Shown: one piece after another, positions 51,780 to 60,441 of the stretch
Layout: the number at the start of each line of letters is the position of its first letter
How positions within the stretch are numbered: position 1 is the first letter of the stretch
NCBI RefSeq assembly: GCF_023558375.1
Contig: NZ_CP083761.1
Coordinates: 2,536,001-2,600,000 of the forward strand
Length of the DNA stretch: 64,000 nucleotides
From: Chroococcidiopsis sp. CCMEE 29
GTDB taxonomy: Bacteria > Cyanobacteriota > Cyanobacteriia > Cyanobacteriales > Chroococcidiopsidaceae
Direction of reading: 5' to 3'
Position numbers and translations under genes: made by a program
The notes under the pieces: generated by a model
Told to the model about the DNA's origin: nothing
What the model saw: only the letters and a program-made list of their open reading frames with translations
The model's database searches: none

Positions 51780-52613
51780 TTGAAGCAAGTGAACTCTCAA
51801 AGATCGCTCTCATTGGGCAAAACCTTCAAAGCCTCTCAAACTCTTTTGGCAGATAGCCTCACTGTCTTTTGGGGAGACTGGTTAGATTTGCGGGTTCGAA
51901 TTGTGCAAGTTGCAGCCTCTGGATTAGTGTCTCCCTTAATTTATATTCTGGCTTTTGGTTTGGGTCTAGGTAGCTCAATCAGACCAGGAGCAGGAATCAG
52001 CGGTGCATACGATAACTATTTAGAATTTATTTTGCCAGGAATGGTGGCGCTATCCTCAATGACGATTAGCTTCGGTGGTACGACATTTTCAATTTGTGGC
52101 GATCGCCTGTTCACCAAAACCTTTGAGGAACTGCTGCTAGTCCCGATTCATCCCCTAGCGTTACACCTTGGCAAAATGCTAGCGGGGATTGTGCGGGGCT
52201 TGATGACTTCTGGTTCTGTCATCTTGGTGGCGGTGCTGTTCACTGGTAAGGTTTGGAGTTTTCTCAATCCCCTGTTTCTGTTGTTGCTGGTGCTTAATTG
52301 TGCGGTTTTTTCTGGATTAGGAGTGCTTGTAGGATTGAACGTGCGATCGCTCGAAAGTGTGGGTTTGTACAACAACTTTGTTATTGTCCCCATGTCTTTC
52401 TTGGGAGCGACATTCTTCGATCCCGCTGCCTTACCAACTGCCCTTAAAGCCCTTATTTATCTGCTGCCACTAACTTATACCAGCATTGGATTGCGTGCAG
52501 CTGCTTATTTACCAGTGTCACAGTTTCCTTGGTATACAGTACCAGTGCTGCTGGTAATTGCGATCGCGCTGTCTCTACTGGGTGCTTACCAATTCGCCCA
52601 TCAACAGGATTAA
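51780..52613 (+). CDS. ABC-2 type transporter permease
   Basis: Six-helix ABC-2 membrane protein: an N-terminal amphipathic stretch (FWGDWLDLRVRIVQVAASGLVSPLIYILAFGLGLG), NYLEFILPGMVALSSM, SLESVGLYNNFVIVPMSFLGATFFDP and a final helix VLLVIAIALSLLGAYQF. It needs a separate ATPase subunit, which is not next to it. The start is TTG 51780 or GTG 51789, with no strong ribosome binding site, so the N-terminus is unsure. Substrate unknown. Confidence 0.85.
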   Translation: MKQVNSQRSLSLGKTFKASQTLLADSLTVFWGDWLDLRVRIVQVAASGLVSPLIYILAFGLGLGSSIRPGAGISGAYDNYLEFILPGMVALSSMTISFGGTTFSICGDRLFTKTFEELLLVPIHPLALHLGKMLAGIVRGLMTSGSVILVAVLFTGKVWSFLNPLFLLLLVLNCAVFSGLGVLVGLNVRSLESVGLYNNFVIVPMSFLGATFFDPAALPTALKALIYLLPLTYTSIGLRAAAYLPVSQFPWYTVPVLLVIAIALSLLGAYQFAHQQD

Positions 52614-52754
52614 AATTGACTTCTCAGATTGTTTAATCAGCAGACAGAATCAAATTCACGGATGTAGCGAAACGGTTTCCTTTGATCAGGCAGTCAAAGG
52701 AGTCGATGGGGGAGCATCCCGTTTTGGCAAATCGCCCTTAGACTGGAAGTCTGG

Positions 52755-52825
52755 GGCTACAAAAACAAAGCCTGCCTCCGCAGGCTATATATAAGTCCGC
52801 GCAGGCGGACTTAGTTTGTGTAGCC
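52755..52825. repeat. Composite palindromic repeat
   Basis: Outer arms GGCTACA (52755-52761) and TGTAGCC (52819-52825) enclose two perfect hairpins, GCCTGC-ctcc-GCAGGC (52770-52785) and AAGTCCGC-gcag-GCGGACTT (52793-52812). The whole block folds into a three-way structure and lies between convergent genes. Confidence 0.85.
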
Positions 52826-52890
52826 GCGATTTCTAATCGCCAAGTATTTTTTCCAAAGTGGGATGCACCCGTCGATGGCTTGGTCATCCT

Positions 52891-53826
52891 CTAAGCTTTA
52901 CGAGTCATTTCAAACAAATTTTGGGCATTTCTTCCTAGAAAAGCTGCAAAAAGCTCCCACTTCTCCGGTGCTACTTCAACTGGGTGGCGTTCAGCAATTT
53001 CGTAATAAGCATAAGTCCAGGGAATGCGAACTACTTCACCACTAGTGTCATCAATTGTAGTAACCATTTCTGTGACTGCATGAGTTGCCGTCTGACGGAG
53101 ACCAACACCTAAACTGCCCTCAATTTCAGCTTTCATTGGCACACCTAACGAAGCTAGACCGCGAGCTGTACTCTCAATATCTGGGTATTGAGGCGTATTC
53201 TGGCGGTTGATGTAGCCCGTAAAGTGGTTAACTGAATAACCGTGCAGCAGCACCCAAGCTCCATATTGGGTTACCGAGTTTACCGCTTCGACAACAGATC
53301 GCTGAGGAGGCAACCAGGGACGAGTGAAAACACCCTGAAGTTGACCAACAATCGGCTCCACCTCTGAATCAGCCGCAACATGGTCAATCCAGCTTTTTAC
53401 TGTCTGCACATCCAAAAGCCCATTGCCCCTACAATCAGAGCTGACCGTTTGATGGATGAGAGTGGCGATCGCTTCCGGCAGTTCCTCTACAATCAATTCA
53501 CTAACAAACAGCTTGGGTAGATCCAAGCGATCTTGTTCAGGATGCTGATAGTGACGAGCATAGAGTTTCTGGTCAGCAAAAGTATACTCCCCAGCAGCTG
53601 AGTAACCCAGAGCTTCAGCAATACCTCCTACATACTCAATTCCTAGATTTTTCTTTCCTTCTGGACTATCTATAACCAAACGCAGAGAGCGAAACGCAAT
53701 GTGATCGTTGGCAACTGTCCCACCCGCTTGAGCGATCATCTGCTGGTAGGTCTGAGCATAGCTAACTCTAGTGCTGTAGTCTTCCCAAAGTTTATCCCAG
53801 AGTTTACGTGCAATCTTGCCTTTCAT
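52891..53826 (-). CDS. DUF1338 protein, 2-oxoadipate dioxygenase/decarboxylase-like
   Basis: DUF1338 (HglS/FLO7) family. Characterised members convert 2-oxoadipate to 2-hydroxyglutarate, a step in lysine breakdown, with a single metal ion. Family segments: YAQTYQQMIAQAGGTVANDHIAFRSL (first metal His), YPDIESTARGLASLGVPMKAEIEGS (metal Glu region) and NHFTGYINR (second His). ATG 53826 is preceded by GGGAG at good spacing; an extended frame to 53865 lacks similarity. A class III aminotransferase gene lies 105 bases upstream on the same strand. Confidence 0.88.
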   Translation of the reverse strand: MKGKIARKLWDKLWEDYSTRVSYAQTYQQMIAQAGGTVANDHIAFRSLRLVIDSPEGKKNLGIEYVGGIAEALGYSAAGEYTFADQKLYARHYQHPEQDRLDLPKLFVSELIVEELPEAIATLIHQTVSSDCRGNGLLDVQTVKSWIDHVAADSEVEPIVGQLQGVFTRPWLPPQRSVVEAVNSVTQYGAWVLLHGYSVNHFTGYINRQNTPQYPDIESTARGLASLGVPMKAEIEGSLGVGLRQTATHAVTEMVTTIDDTSGEVVRIPWTYAYYEIAERHPVEVAPEKWELFAAFLGRNAQNLFEMTRKA

Positions 53827-53881
53827 TTGAGACTCCCTGGGCAAACGCCCACAACTCAGAAGCAAAATACCAGTCCATCAA

Positions 53882-53912
53882 TCCAAAATCCAAAATCTAA
53901 AATCCAAAATTG
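53882..53912 (-). repeat. TTTTGGA heptamers, reverse orientation
   Basis: Four heptamers reading TTTTGGA/TTTTAGA on the minus strand, in the gap between the aminotransferase and DUF1338 genes. Confidence 0.9.
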
Positions 53913-53931
53913 GTACCTCCCCCTGCTTATT

Positions 53932-55251
53932 TCAGGTAAGTTCTACAAGCAAATTATCAATAATCTGGAGAGCGACCTGAATTTGGTTACTATCGATTAC
54001 CAAGGGCGGACAAAACCGAATGGCAGCCTTGCCGCAACCGAGTAGCAATAAACCCCGTAAGAAAGCTTGCTCGACAATGCGATCGCGTAGTTCAGTATTA
54101 AGATTGCCTGCGCGATCCAATACATCAATCGCCAGCATCAGTCCCTTACCGCGTGGTAGAGAAACGCACTGAAATCGCTCTGCTAGCTGAGTTAAACCTG
54201 AGAATAATAGCTCCCCCATCTGGCAGGCATTATCAATTAGACCAGCCTCCAGGAGTCGTAAAGTTACATTGGCGGCGGCGCAAGCAACTGGATTGCCACC
54301 GAAAGTAGTGGCATGAGAGCCTGGAGGCCAGGTCATTAGCTCAGGTCGAGCTAGGATTGCTCCTAAAGGCAAACCGCTGGCGATGCCTTTGGCTAGGGTA
54401 ATGATATCCGGCATGATGCCCCAATGTTCAACTGCAAACAGGCGACCAGTCCGACCCATCCCGGATTGCACCTCATCCACTACCATCAAGATGCCATAGC
54501 GATCGCATATTCGGCGGAGGCGCTCCAAAACACCATCCTCCGGTACAATATATCCTCCCTCGCCTTGAATCGGTTCGATAAAGATGGCGGCAACTTCTTC
54601 TGGTGGCAGTACTGTGGGAAACAGCTTTTCTTCCAGGTAATCAAGCCCAGCATGGGTGCCGTAGGGGATATGAGTGACTCCTGGTAATAACGGTCCAAAA
54701 TTCTGGCGTTGGACAGCTTTAGAACCAGTTAAGGACATCGCCCCATAAGTACGTCCGTGAAATGCACCTAGAAAAGCAATGATATGGAAACGCCCTGTGT
54801 AGTAACGAGCTAGTTTAATAGCCCCTTCGTTGGACTCGGCTCCAGAGTTTGTAAAAAACAACCTTGCCCTTGTTCCATTTATCGGCATCGGAAAGGGGGC
54901 ACGCGCTGCCAAGTTTTCCGCCAATGCCACCATTGGTTCATAGTAAAAATCAGTTCCCGACATATGCAGGAGACTGGCAGCCTGGTTTTGAATTGCCTGC
55001 ACAACTTCAGGGTGAGCGTGTCCAGTTGCCGCGACTGCTATTCCCGCCGTCAAGTCTAAAAAGACATTACCATCCACATCTTCCAACATGCAGCCCTCGC
55101 CACGAGCAGCTACAAGAGAGTAAACACGAGTGTAGGAGGGGGAGGTGACAGCTTGGTCACGTTTGATTAGCGCCCGGGCGCGGGCACCTGGCAAGGAACC
55201 TACCAAACACGGCACACGAGGTAAAGGTCGGTTAATTGGGAGGCTCAGCAT
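53932..55251 (-). CDS. Class III aminotransferase (acetylornithine/GABA type)
   Basis: PLP enzyme of the acetylornithine/4-aminobutyrate group, 439 residues. Markers: FLDLTAGIAVAATGHAHPEV, FFTNSGAESNEGAIKLARY, FHGRTYGAMSLTGSK, FIEPIQGEGGYIVPEDG, VVDEVQSGMGRTG and the PLP Lys in ITLAKGIASG. The adjoining DUF1338 gene suggests the substrate might be lysine or 2-aminoadipate, making the 2-oxo acid for that enzyme; this is inference from neighbourhood only. ATG 55251. Confidence 0.9.
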   Translation of the reverse strand: MLSLPINRPLPRVPCLVGSLPGARARALIKRDQAVTSPSYTRVYSLVAARGEGCMLEDVDGNVFLDLTAGIAVAATGHAHPEVVQAIQNQAASLLHMSGTDFYYEPMVALAENLAARAPFPMPINGTRARLFFTNSGAESNEGAIKLARYYTGRFHIIAFLGAFHGRTYGAMSLTGSKAVQRQNFGPLLPGVTHIPYGTHAGLDYLEEKLFPTVLPPEEVAAIFIEPIQGEGGYIVPEDGVLERLRRICDRYGILMVVDEVQSGMGRTGRLFAVEHWGIMPDIITLAKGIASGLPLGAILARPELMTWPPGSHATTFGGNPVACAAANVTLRLLEAGLIDNACQMGELLFSGLTQLAERFQCVSLPRGKGLMLAIDVLDRAGNLNTELRDRIVEQAFLRGLLLLGCGKAAIRFCPPLVIDSNQIQVALQIIDNLLVELT

Positions 55252-55301
55252 AGTTTTACTCTTTTATACTGAAAGAATTCTAGTGAGACAGCAGGGAGAG
55301 A

Positions 55302-55331
55302 TACCAATTTTGGATTTTAGATTTTGGATTG
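55302..55331. repeat. TTTTGGA heptamers upstream of the aminotransferase
   Basis: CCAATTTTGGATTTTAGATT and one more heptamer, about 50 bases before the aminotransferase start. Confidence 0.85.
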
Positions 55332-55523
55332 ATAAACTGCTGCTGTAAGCCACTTGCAGAGTAGCTATTTATGACCTGATTAGCCGAAAGGGGGAGAATA
55401 ACTGGTATTTTGCTCTCGGGAATATGCAAGTTAAATGTGTAACAGCTTAATAGTGATTAGCATAGAATTGCCATAATCTCAGTTGCACCCTATTACCTTC
55501 CACGCCCATAGGCGGGAAATACC

Positions 55524-56564
55524 ATGTTTGCGCTTATCATCGCTGTGGTTACTGTTCTCTCAGGTTCAGCCATCTGTTCTAGTGTAGAAGCTGCGTTGTT
55601 TTCAGTCTCTCCACTCCGAGTTCGACAGTTAGCACACTCAAATAACCCAGCTGCAGTAGCACTCTTGGCGATTCGCGAAAATATGAATCGACCTATTGCA
55701 ACGATCGTCATCCTTAACAACATTTTCAACATCGTTGGCAGTATTGCGATCGCTCGCCTCGCTACTTCTGTATTGGGAGATACATTGTTAGGTTTATTTT
55801 CAGGAGTTCTGACCTTCCTGATCATCATTTTTGGTGAAATCGTCCCAAAAACCCTTGGCGAACGCTACGCTGAAGGGCTAGCCTTAATTACTGCTTTGCC
55901 TGTTACTGGACTTACCTTTATCTTCACGCCTTTAGTGTGGATTATGGAAAAGGTGACAGCCCCTTTCACTAAAGGTAAGAAACGACCAACAACGAATGAG
56001 GCTGAAATTAAGCTTTTGGCAAATATTGGGTATCAAGAGGGAATCATTGAAGGCGATGAAGCCGAAATGATCCAACGGGTGTTTTTGTTGAATGACATGA
56101 AAGCGGCTGACGTAATGACCCCTAGAACAGCGCTGACGTATTTACGCGGTGATTTAACTTTAGCTGAAAGCAAAAGAGAGATTATTTCCTCACAACATAC
56201 TCGAATTATTGTGATTGAAGACTCTATCGATCAAGTGATTGGAGTAGCATTAAAAGATGAGTTGTTGACGGCAATCATTGAAGGCAAGCGAGAACAAACA
56301 GTTGCTAACTTGACCCGGAAAGTTCGTTTTGTTCCTGAGACAGTTCGAGCCGATCAACTACTTAAAAATTTTCAGAAAGCCCGCGAACATTTGGTCGTAG
56401 TGGTAGATGAATATGGGGTTGTATCGGGTGTGGTAACACTGGAGGATGTGCTTGAGGTGCTAACGGGTGAAATAGTCGATGAGACTGATCGGATTATTGA
56501 CTTGCAAGAGATGGCACGCAAGAAGCTAGAAAGGATGCTGCAAGCTAGGGGTTTTAGAAAGTAG
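55524..56564 (+). CDS. CNNM/CorC family membrane protein with CBS pair
   Basis: A DUF21 membrane domain (four helices, residues about 1-150, with SSVEAALFSVSPLRVRQLA and FGEIVPKTLGERYAE) is followed by a CBS pair (about 190-325: MTPRTALTYLRGDLTLAE, LVVVVDEYGVVSGVVTLEDVLEVLTGEIVDETD). The usual CorC/HlyC C-terminal domain is absent, so this is a short form (346 residues). Family members transport or sense Mg2+ or other divalent ions; annotation as hemolysin is historical. ATG 55524. Confidence 0.9.
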   Translation: MFALIIAVVTVLSGSAICSSVEAALFSVSPLRVRQLAHSNNPAAVALLAIRENMNRPIATIVILNNIFNIVGSIAIARLATSVLGDTLLGLFSGVLTFLIIIFGEIVPKTLGERYAEGLALITALPVTGLTFIFTPLVWIMEKVTAPFTKGKKRPTTNEAEIKLLANIGYQEGIIEGDEAEMIQRVFLLNDMKAADVMTPRTALTYLRGDLTLAESKREIISSQHTRIIVIEDSIDQVIGVALKDELLTAIIEGKREQTVANLTRKVRFVPETVRADQLLKNFQKAREHLVVVVDEYGVVSGVVTLEDVLEVLTGEIVDETDRIIDLQEMARKKLERMLQARGFRK

Positions 56565-56654
56565 AGGGTGGAACGGAAGCTTAGTCAGGTTACCAATAGG
56601 TACTCTTATACCTACTAGGAGTCAAACAATTTTAGATAAACCACTAATCCCTAA

Positions 56655-57416
56655 TTAAAGCCATCCTTCTTGTTCCAAGGTTTCAATTAGCTGAAGAGCA
56701 CGAGGATCGCCGACCCCTAAAAGTGCAGACTTAGCATCTTCCCTGACTCCCAGATCTTCATCTTCGGCAAAGGCTTGAATTAGGGCATCAATTGCAGTGG
56801 CATAAACAACATTGGAAGGCAGTTCGCGGCACAATTGTCCGATAGACCAGGCACAGTTACTCCGCACCGCTGCCACGGGGTCTCGCACCAAGGCTTCGAT
56901 TAACGGGGGAATAGCTCCCAGGACTGCTTCATAACCCACCTCTGACATCTGAGCCAGAGCGCTAGCTGCCCAGAGACGCACTGCAGAAATATCAGTTCTC
57001 AACGCTTCTGCAAGTGGTGCTAAAGAGCGGCGATCGCGGCAATTTCCCAAAGCCCAAACAATACCCTTACGCACATAACCATTCCAATCTCGGTTCAGGT
57101 GGGTAATTAAAGGCTCTACCGCTTCTGCACTAGGATTCCGTCCAATGCCATAGGCGGCACTAACCCGAACCAACGGGCAAGTATCGGTTAAGAGGCGAAT
57201 CAGATGGGGGGTAGCCCGTTCATCTTCCAGCTCACAAAAAGCACGCGCCGCCAGCATCCTTTGCTGCGGTTGCGGAGCTTCCAACAGAGCCAGCATTACA
57301 TTTGGATCTGGCTTTGGCACCTCTGACTCAGCAGTGAGCGACCCTAGATGATCTAAAGGGCTTTCTAGCTCAACTTCGGGGTCTTCGAGTAGGTTCAGGT
57401 CGTCTTCGTCATACAT
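56655..57416 (-). CDS. HEAT-repeat (PBS lyase-like) protein
   Basis: An acidic N-terminus (MYDEDDLNLLEDPEVELESPLDHLG) precedes five to six HEAT repeats of the phycobilisome-lyase type (RMLAARAFCELEDERATPHLIRLL, VRVSAAYGIGRNPSAEAVEPLITHL, VRKGIVWALGNCRDRRSLAPLAEAL and so on). Could be a protein-interaction scaffold or a CpcE/NblB-like factor; no phycobiliprotein gene is nearby, so a specific role is not supported. 253 residues. Confidence 0.85.
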   Translation of the reverse strand: MYDEDDLNLLEDPEVELESPLDHLGSLTAESEVPKPDPNVMLALLEAPQPQQRMLAARAFCELEDERATPHLIRLLTDTCPLVRVSAAYGIGRNPSAEAVEPLITHLNRDWNGYVRKGIVWALGNCRDRRSLAPLAEALRTDISAVRLWAASALAQMSEVGYEAVLGAIPPLIEALVRDPVAAVRSNCAWSIGQLCRELPSNVVYATAIDALIQAFAEDEDLGVREDAKSALLGVGDPRALQLIETLEQEGWL

Positions 57417-57503
57417 AATATTGATAAAGTACCGTATCCTACCGCCATCTACCAGCCTTTAACTGGTCGGCATTGTTTAGGATATCTACACAATGATTTC
57501 TCC

Positions 57504-58097
57504 TCATTCCATCAATGTCTCTGGATAGAGTGGTTTGACCATCCAGAGTGACTGAGTTTGATAGCCCAATTGGTTGTAAAGATTTAATGCATTCTTGTTT
57601 GACTGAAAGACTTGAAGACCAATCTGGCGATCGCCCCTTGCCCTCGCCCAGTTTTCCAGATAACGCATCAAAGCTGTGCCAATACCCCGCCGTCGGTGTT
57701 CTGGTACTACATAAAGCAGAAAAATGTGAGCATGGCGATCGCCCTGTACCTGATCCACCGCATTTCCTACCCACAGACAAGCCACTATGGAAGGTGAGGA
57801 GTGAGGCAATCTTTGATTTTGGCGTAGGAACTTTCCCTCTGCTGCCCCTGCTGCCCCTGCTTCCCCTAATCCCCACTTCGTGGGGGTCCCGAGTTCCCCT
57901 GCTTCCCTGCCCAAGAACTCAACCCACCACAGGGGTGTTTCTTTAGAAAAGTATTGCTCGACCGTTCGCGCTAGATGGGAAAAATCCTGTTCTAGAAGAA
58001 TCTCCTGGTAAGTCCGTTGCATGAACTTTACCAGTAAGGCGCGTTCCAAGCCCGATCCAACCCGAATATAATATCCTGGTAGCAGCTGCTCAGACAT
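57504..58097 (-). CDS. GNAT acetyltransferase with repeat-encoded insert
   Basis: GCN5-related N-acetyltransferase, 197 residues. The acetyl-CoA loop RRRGIGTAL is in HIFLLYVVPEHRRRGIG, with QIGLQVFQSNKNALNLYNQLGYQ at the end. Residues about 64-90 (GREAGELGTPTKWGLGEAGAAGAAEGK) come from an in-frame copy of the CCCCAC-GTGGGG dispersed module and sit between the first strand-helix part (WWVEFLG) and the core (ACLWVGN), a loop where extra residues can be tolerated. Substrate unknown. Confidence 0.88.
   Translation of the reverse strand: MSEQLLPGYYIRVGSGLERALLVKFMQRTYQEILLEQDFSHLARTVEQYFSKETPLWWVEFLGREAGELGTPTKWGLGEAGAAGAAEGKFLRQNQRLPHSSPSIVACLWVGNAVDQVQGDRHAHIFLLYVVPEHRRRGIGTALMRYLENWARARGDRQIGLQVFQSNKNALNLYNQLGYQTQSLWMVKPLYPETLME
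57836..57912. repeat. CCCCAC-GTGGGG module inside the GNAT gene
   Basis: Contains CTGCCCCTGC words, CTAATCCCCACTTCGTGGGG and GTCCCGAGTTCCCCTGC, nearly identical to intergenic copies at 7360 and 36700. Here it is translated. Confidence 0.92.
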
Positions 58098-58116
58098 TAG
58101 AGCTACCTGCCTGAAT

Positions 58117-58323
58117 TTAACTGATGCTAAAACGCGACATTTCTAATGAGAGCAATTCATTAACTGAATCAAATTGAGCGTGCTGCTGAGTCCTTTCTTC
58201 CTCAATTGGTGCCGGTGCTGCCATATCGCTGGGCAAAAAGATCCGGGCGCTAACTGCGACGAGAGCGATTAAAAACACTAGCAGCACGAGGAATGGAGCA
58301 ATATATTGACGAAAAATAGCCAT
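58117..58323 (-). CDS. Small membrane protein
   Basis: A 68-residue protein with one membrane helix (APFLVLLVFLIALVAVSARIFLPSDM) and an acidic C-terminal tail (PIEEERTQQHAQFDSVNELLSLEM). ATG 58323 is chosen: earlier in-frame starts (58371, 58395) would abut or overlap the end of the MFS gene. Looks like a conserved cyanobacterial single-span protein, function unknown. Follows the MFS gene by 49 bases on the same strand. Confidence 0.65.
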   Translation of the reverse strand: MAIFRQYIAPFLVLLVFLIALVAVSARIFLPSDMAAPAPIEEERTQQHAQFDSVNELLSLEMSRFSIS

Positions 58324-58372
58324 GTTTGTAGCCGTAGGAGCGAGCTGAAGATTTGTTAAATCCTCTTCCATC

Positions 58373-59665
58373 CTACAACTGCGATGAATCATCATCCAGT
58401 CTAGGTCTTGGCACCGCTAACACTTTCGGGTTCCAGGGAGCAAATATTGGCAGTAGCATTAGTCCGGGTATAGCAGCTAGGATGCTAATGATGAAAAACA
58501 TAGGCCAACCCGTGATTTCTACCAACCTGCCAGCTGGGGCAACCAGGATATCACGGCTGACAGCCATTAGGCTTGAAAGCAAAGCATATTGGGTGGCGGA
58601 AAAGCGCTGGTTACAAAGACTCATTAAAAAGGCAACAAAAGCAGCCGTTCCCAGCCCAGCACAAAAATTTTCGATGTTGATAGTCAGGATCATAAACCTA
58701 TAGTCTCTACCCAACTGAGCTTGGATAAAGTAGGCTAAGTTACTCACAGCTTGTAACCCACCAAAAACCCAAAGCGAGCGATTAATGCCAATTTTGCTCA
58801 AAATCACTCCACCAGCTAGCGCACCCACAATCGTGGCGATTAGTCCCATGCCGCCTTGAATCGCTCCAATATCTGTTTGGGTAAAGCCTGTTTGGAGTAA
58901 AAACGGTGTGGACATATTATTAACTAAGGCATCGCCCAGTTTATAGAGGACGATGAAAAGCAGAATCAACAAGCCTTGGAGTAAACCCAGCCGTTGGAAA
59001 AATTCCCCAAAGGGTAATACTACGGCATCTGCTAGCGACGCGGGTGGGCGATCGCGTTCTTTCGGTTCTGGTGCGACAACAGTGCCAATTATCCCAATCA
59101 CCATCACGGCTGATATTAACAAGTAAACAGATGGCCAGGAAACTCGATCTGCCAGGATCAGTGCCAAAGAACCAGTGAGTAGCAGTGCAATGCGATAGCC
59201 TAAAACGAAAACAGCGGCACCCGCTCCCATTTCCCGTTTTTCTAGGACATCAGCACGATAGGCATCCGCAGCGATGTCTTGAGTGGCACTTAAAAAGGCG
59301 ATCGCCAAAGCGTTGACGGCTAGAATTTGTAGCGCTTGAGCGGGCCTTTGCAATGCCATCAATGCGATCGCTACCAACAACGTACACTGAATTAGAATCA
59401 GCCAACCCCGCCGCCGTCCCAAAAAAGGCAGCGTAAATCGATCCAATAAAGGTGCCCAAATAAACTTCAATGAGTAGGGCAACCCTACCAGGCTGAACAA
59501 CCCAATGGCTGCCAAATTTACTCCTTCCACCGTCATCCAAGCCTGTAATGTCTTACTAGTTAAGAACAACGGCAAACCCGATGAAACACCCAATAAAAGT
59601 AAAGCCGCCATCTTGCGACTTTGAAAAACTTGTAACAGCGATTTCGTTGCTTTCACCGTCAACAC
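58373..59665 (-). CDS. AmpG-like MFS transporter
   Basis: Twelve-helix major facilitator of the AmpG (muropeptide permease) group: LLGVSSGLPLFLTSKTLQAWMTVEGVNLAAIGLFSLVGLPYSLKF and the loop PLLDRFTLPFLGRRRGWLILIQ match the AmpG signature; ATQDIAADAYRADVL is also typical. AmpG imports GlcNAc-anhydroMurNAc peptides for cell-wall recycling; in cyanobacteria the substrate is not confirmed. Start GTG 59665. 430 residues. Confidence 0.87.
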   Translation of the reverse strand: MLTVKATKSLLQVFQSRKMAALLLLGVSSGLPLFLTSKTLQAWMTVEGVNLAAIGLFSLVGLPYSLKFIWAPLLDRFTLPFLGRRRGWLILIQCTLLVAIALMALQRPAQALQILAVNALAIAFLSATQDIAADAYRADVLEKREMGAGAAVFVLGYRIALLLTGSLALILADRVSWPSVYLLISAVMVIGIIGTVVAPEPKERDRPPASLADAVVLPFGEFFQRLGLLQGLLILLFIVLYKLGDALVNNMSTPFLLQTGFTQTDIGAIQGGMGLIATIVGALAGGVILSKIGINRSLWVFGGLQAVSNLAYFIQAQLGRDYRFMILTINIENFCAGLGTAAFVAFLMSLCNQRFSATQYALLSSLMAVSRDILVAPAGRLVEITGWPMFFIISILAAIPGLMLLPIFAPWNPKVLAVPRPRLDDDSSQL

Positions 59666-59921
59666 GCTCCTCAGCTATTATCACGCTCTTAGCATTTAGT
59701 CATCATGCCACAGCTGAGTAGTGGCATATAGCAATCTGTCCTTATTCTTCGTAGCCACAGATACAGAGTTAGGTCAGCACCTAGGTCTTAATTACACTAA
59801 TGGTCTATCAAGATAATTGTGATGGGCACAAGTAGCGCGTTAGAGAGTTGGAGAGTATTACTACGTTACTCCCTCACCCCTTCACTGACCAGACAATTAG
59901 AGTGTGTTGCAGAGCTTCGGC

Positions 59922-60270
59922 ATGTCTGAACCAATTCCTGAATTACTAGATTCAGCGCGGCTTCTGTTTGACTTGCAGCGAGGTAACGAAATTGCCCAGA
60001 GCTGCTCTGGCTGTCTTGCGCCAGAGGTAATTGCTCGTCGTGTAACAGATGGTCTGGTGGAAAAATTTGACTGTGCTTTGGCTCGCATCTAGCTGGTAGA
60101 AGCCGATCAAACTGCTGTCCGATTGGTCGCTTCCTCTGGCATGTACACTCATATAAACGGCTCGTTTGCCCGAGTGCCAATGGGAGCATACAAAGTCGGA
60201 AAAATTGCCCAGAATCGCGTTTCGTTCCTCAGCAATAACTTGGCGGACGAGGCTTGGGTAAAAGACCGAC
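59922..60270 (+). pseudogene. GAF-domain sensor fragment with amber stop
   Basis: ATG 59922 opens a GAF domain (PIPELLDSARLLFDLQRGNE, then VEKFDCALARI), interrupted by TAG at 60090-60092 and continuing in the same frame as LVEADQTAVRLVASSGMYTH, VPMGAYKVGKIAQNRVSFLS and LADEAWVKDRHD. The expected residue at the stop is Trp (ARIWLVE), so a single TGG-to-TAG change explains it. The 3' part of the sensor is missing: an IS1 fragment begins where the GAF ends. Confidence 0.75.
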
Positions 60271-60429
60271 ATGACTAGGGTAGAAGGTGAGAACACACGA
60301 TTACGACATTATTTAGCGAGGTTGCATCGTCAGACGTTGTGTTATTCCAACTCAGTAGAGATGCTGAAACACTCGATTCGATTGCTACTTCACTACTTGA
60401 AATTCCGTTCCATCCTAACATTCTCTTGA
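60271..60429 (+). pseudogene. IS1-family transposase C-terminal remnant
   Basis: The frame reads MTRVEGENTRLRHYLARLHR, then QTLCYSNSVEMLKHSIRLLL and HYLKFRSI, the highly characteristic C-terminus of IS1 transposase (InsB). Only the last 52 codons remain. It is fused directly to the GAF remnant. Confidence 0.85.
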
Positions 60430-60441
60430 TTCATACTCAAT

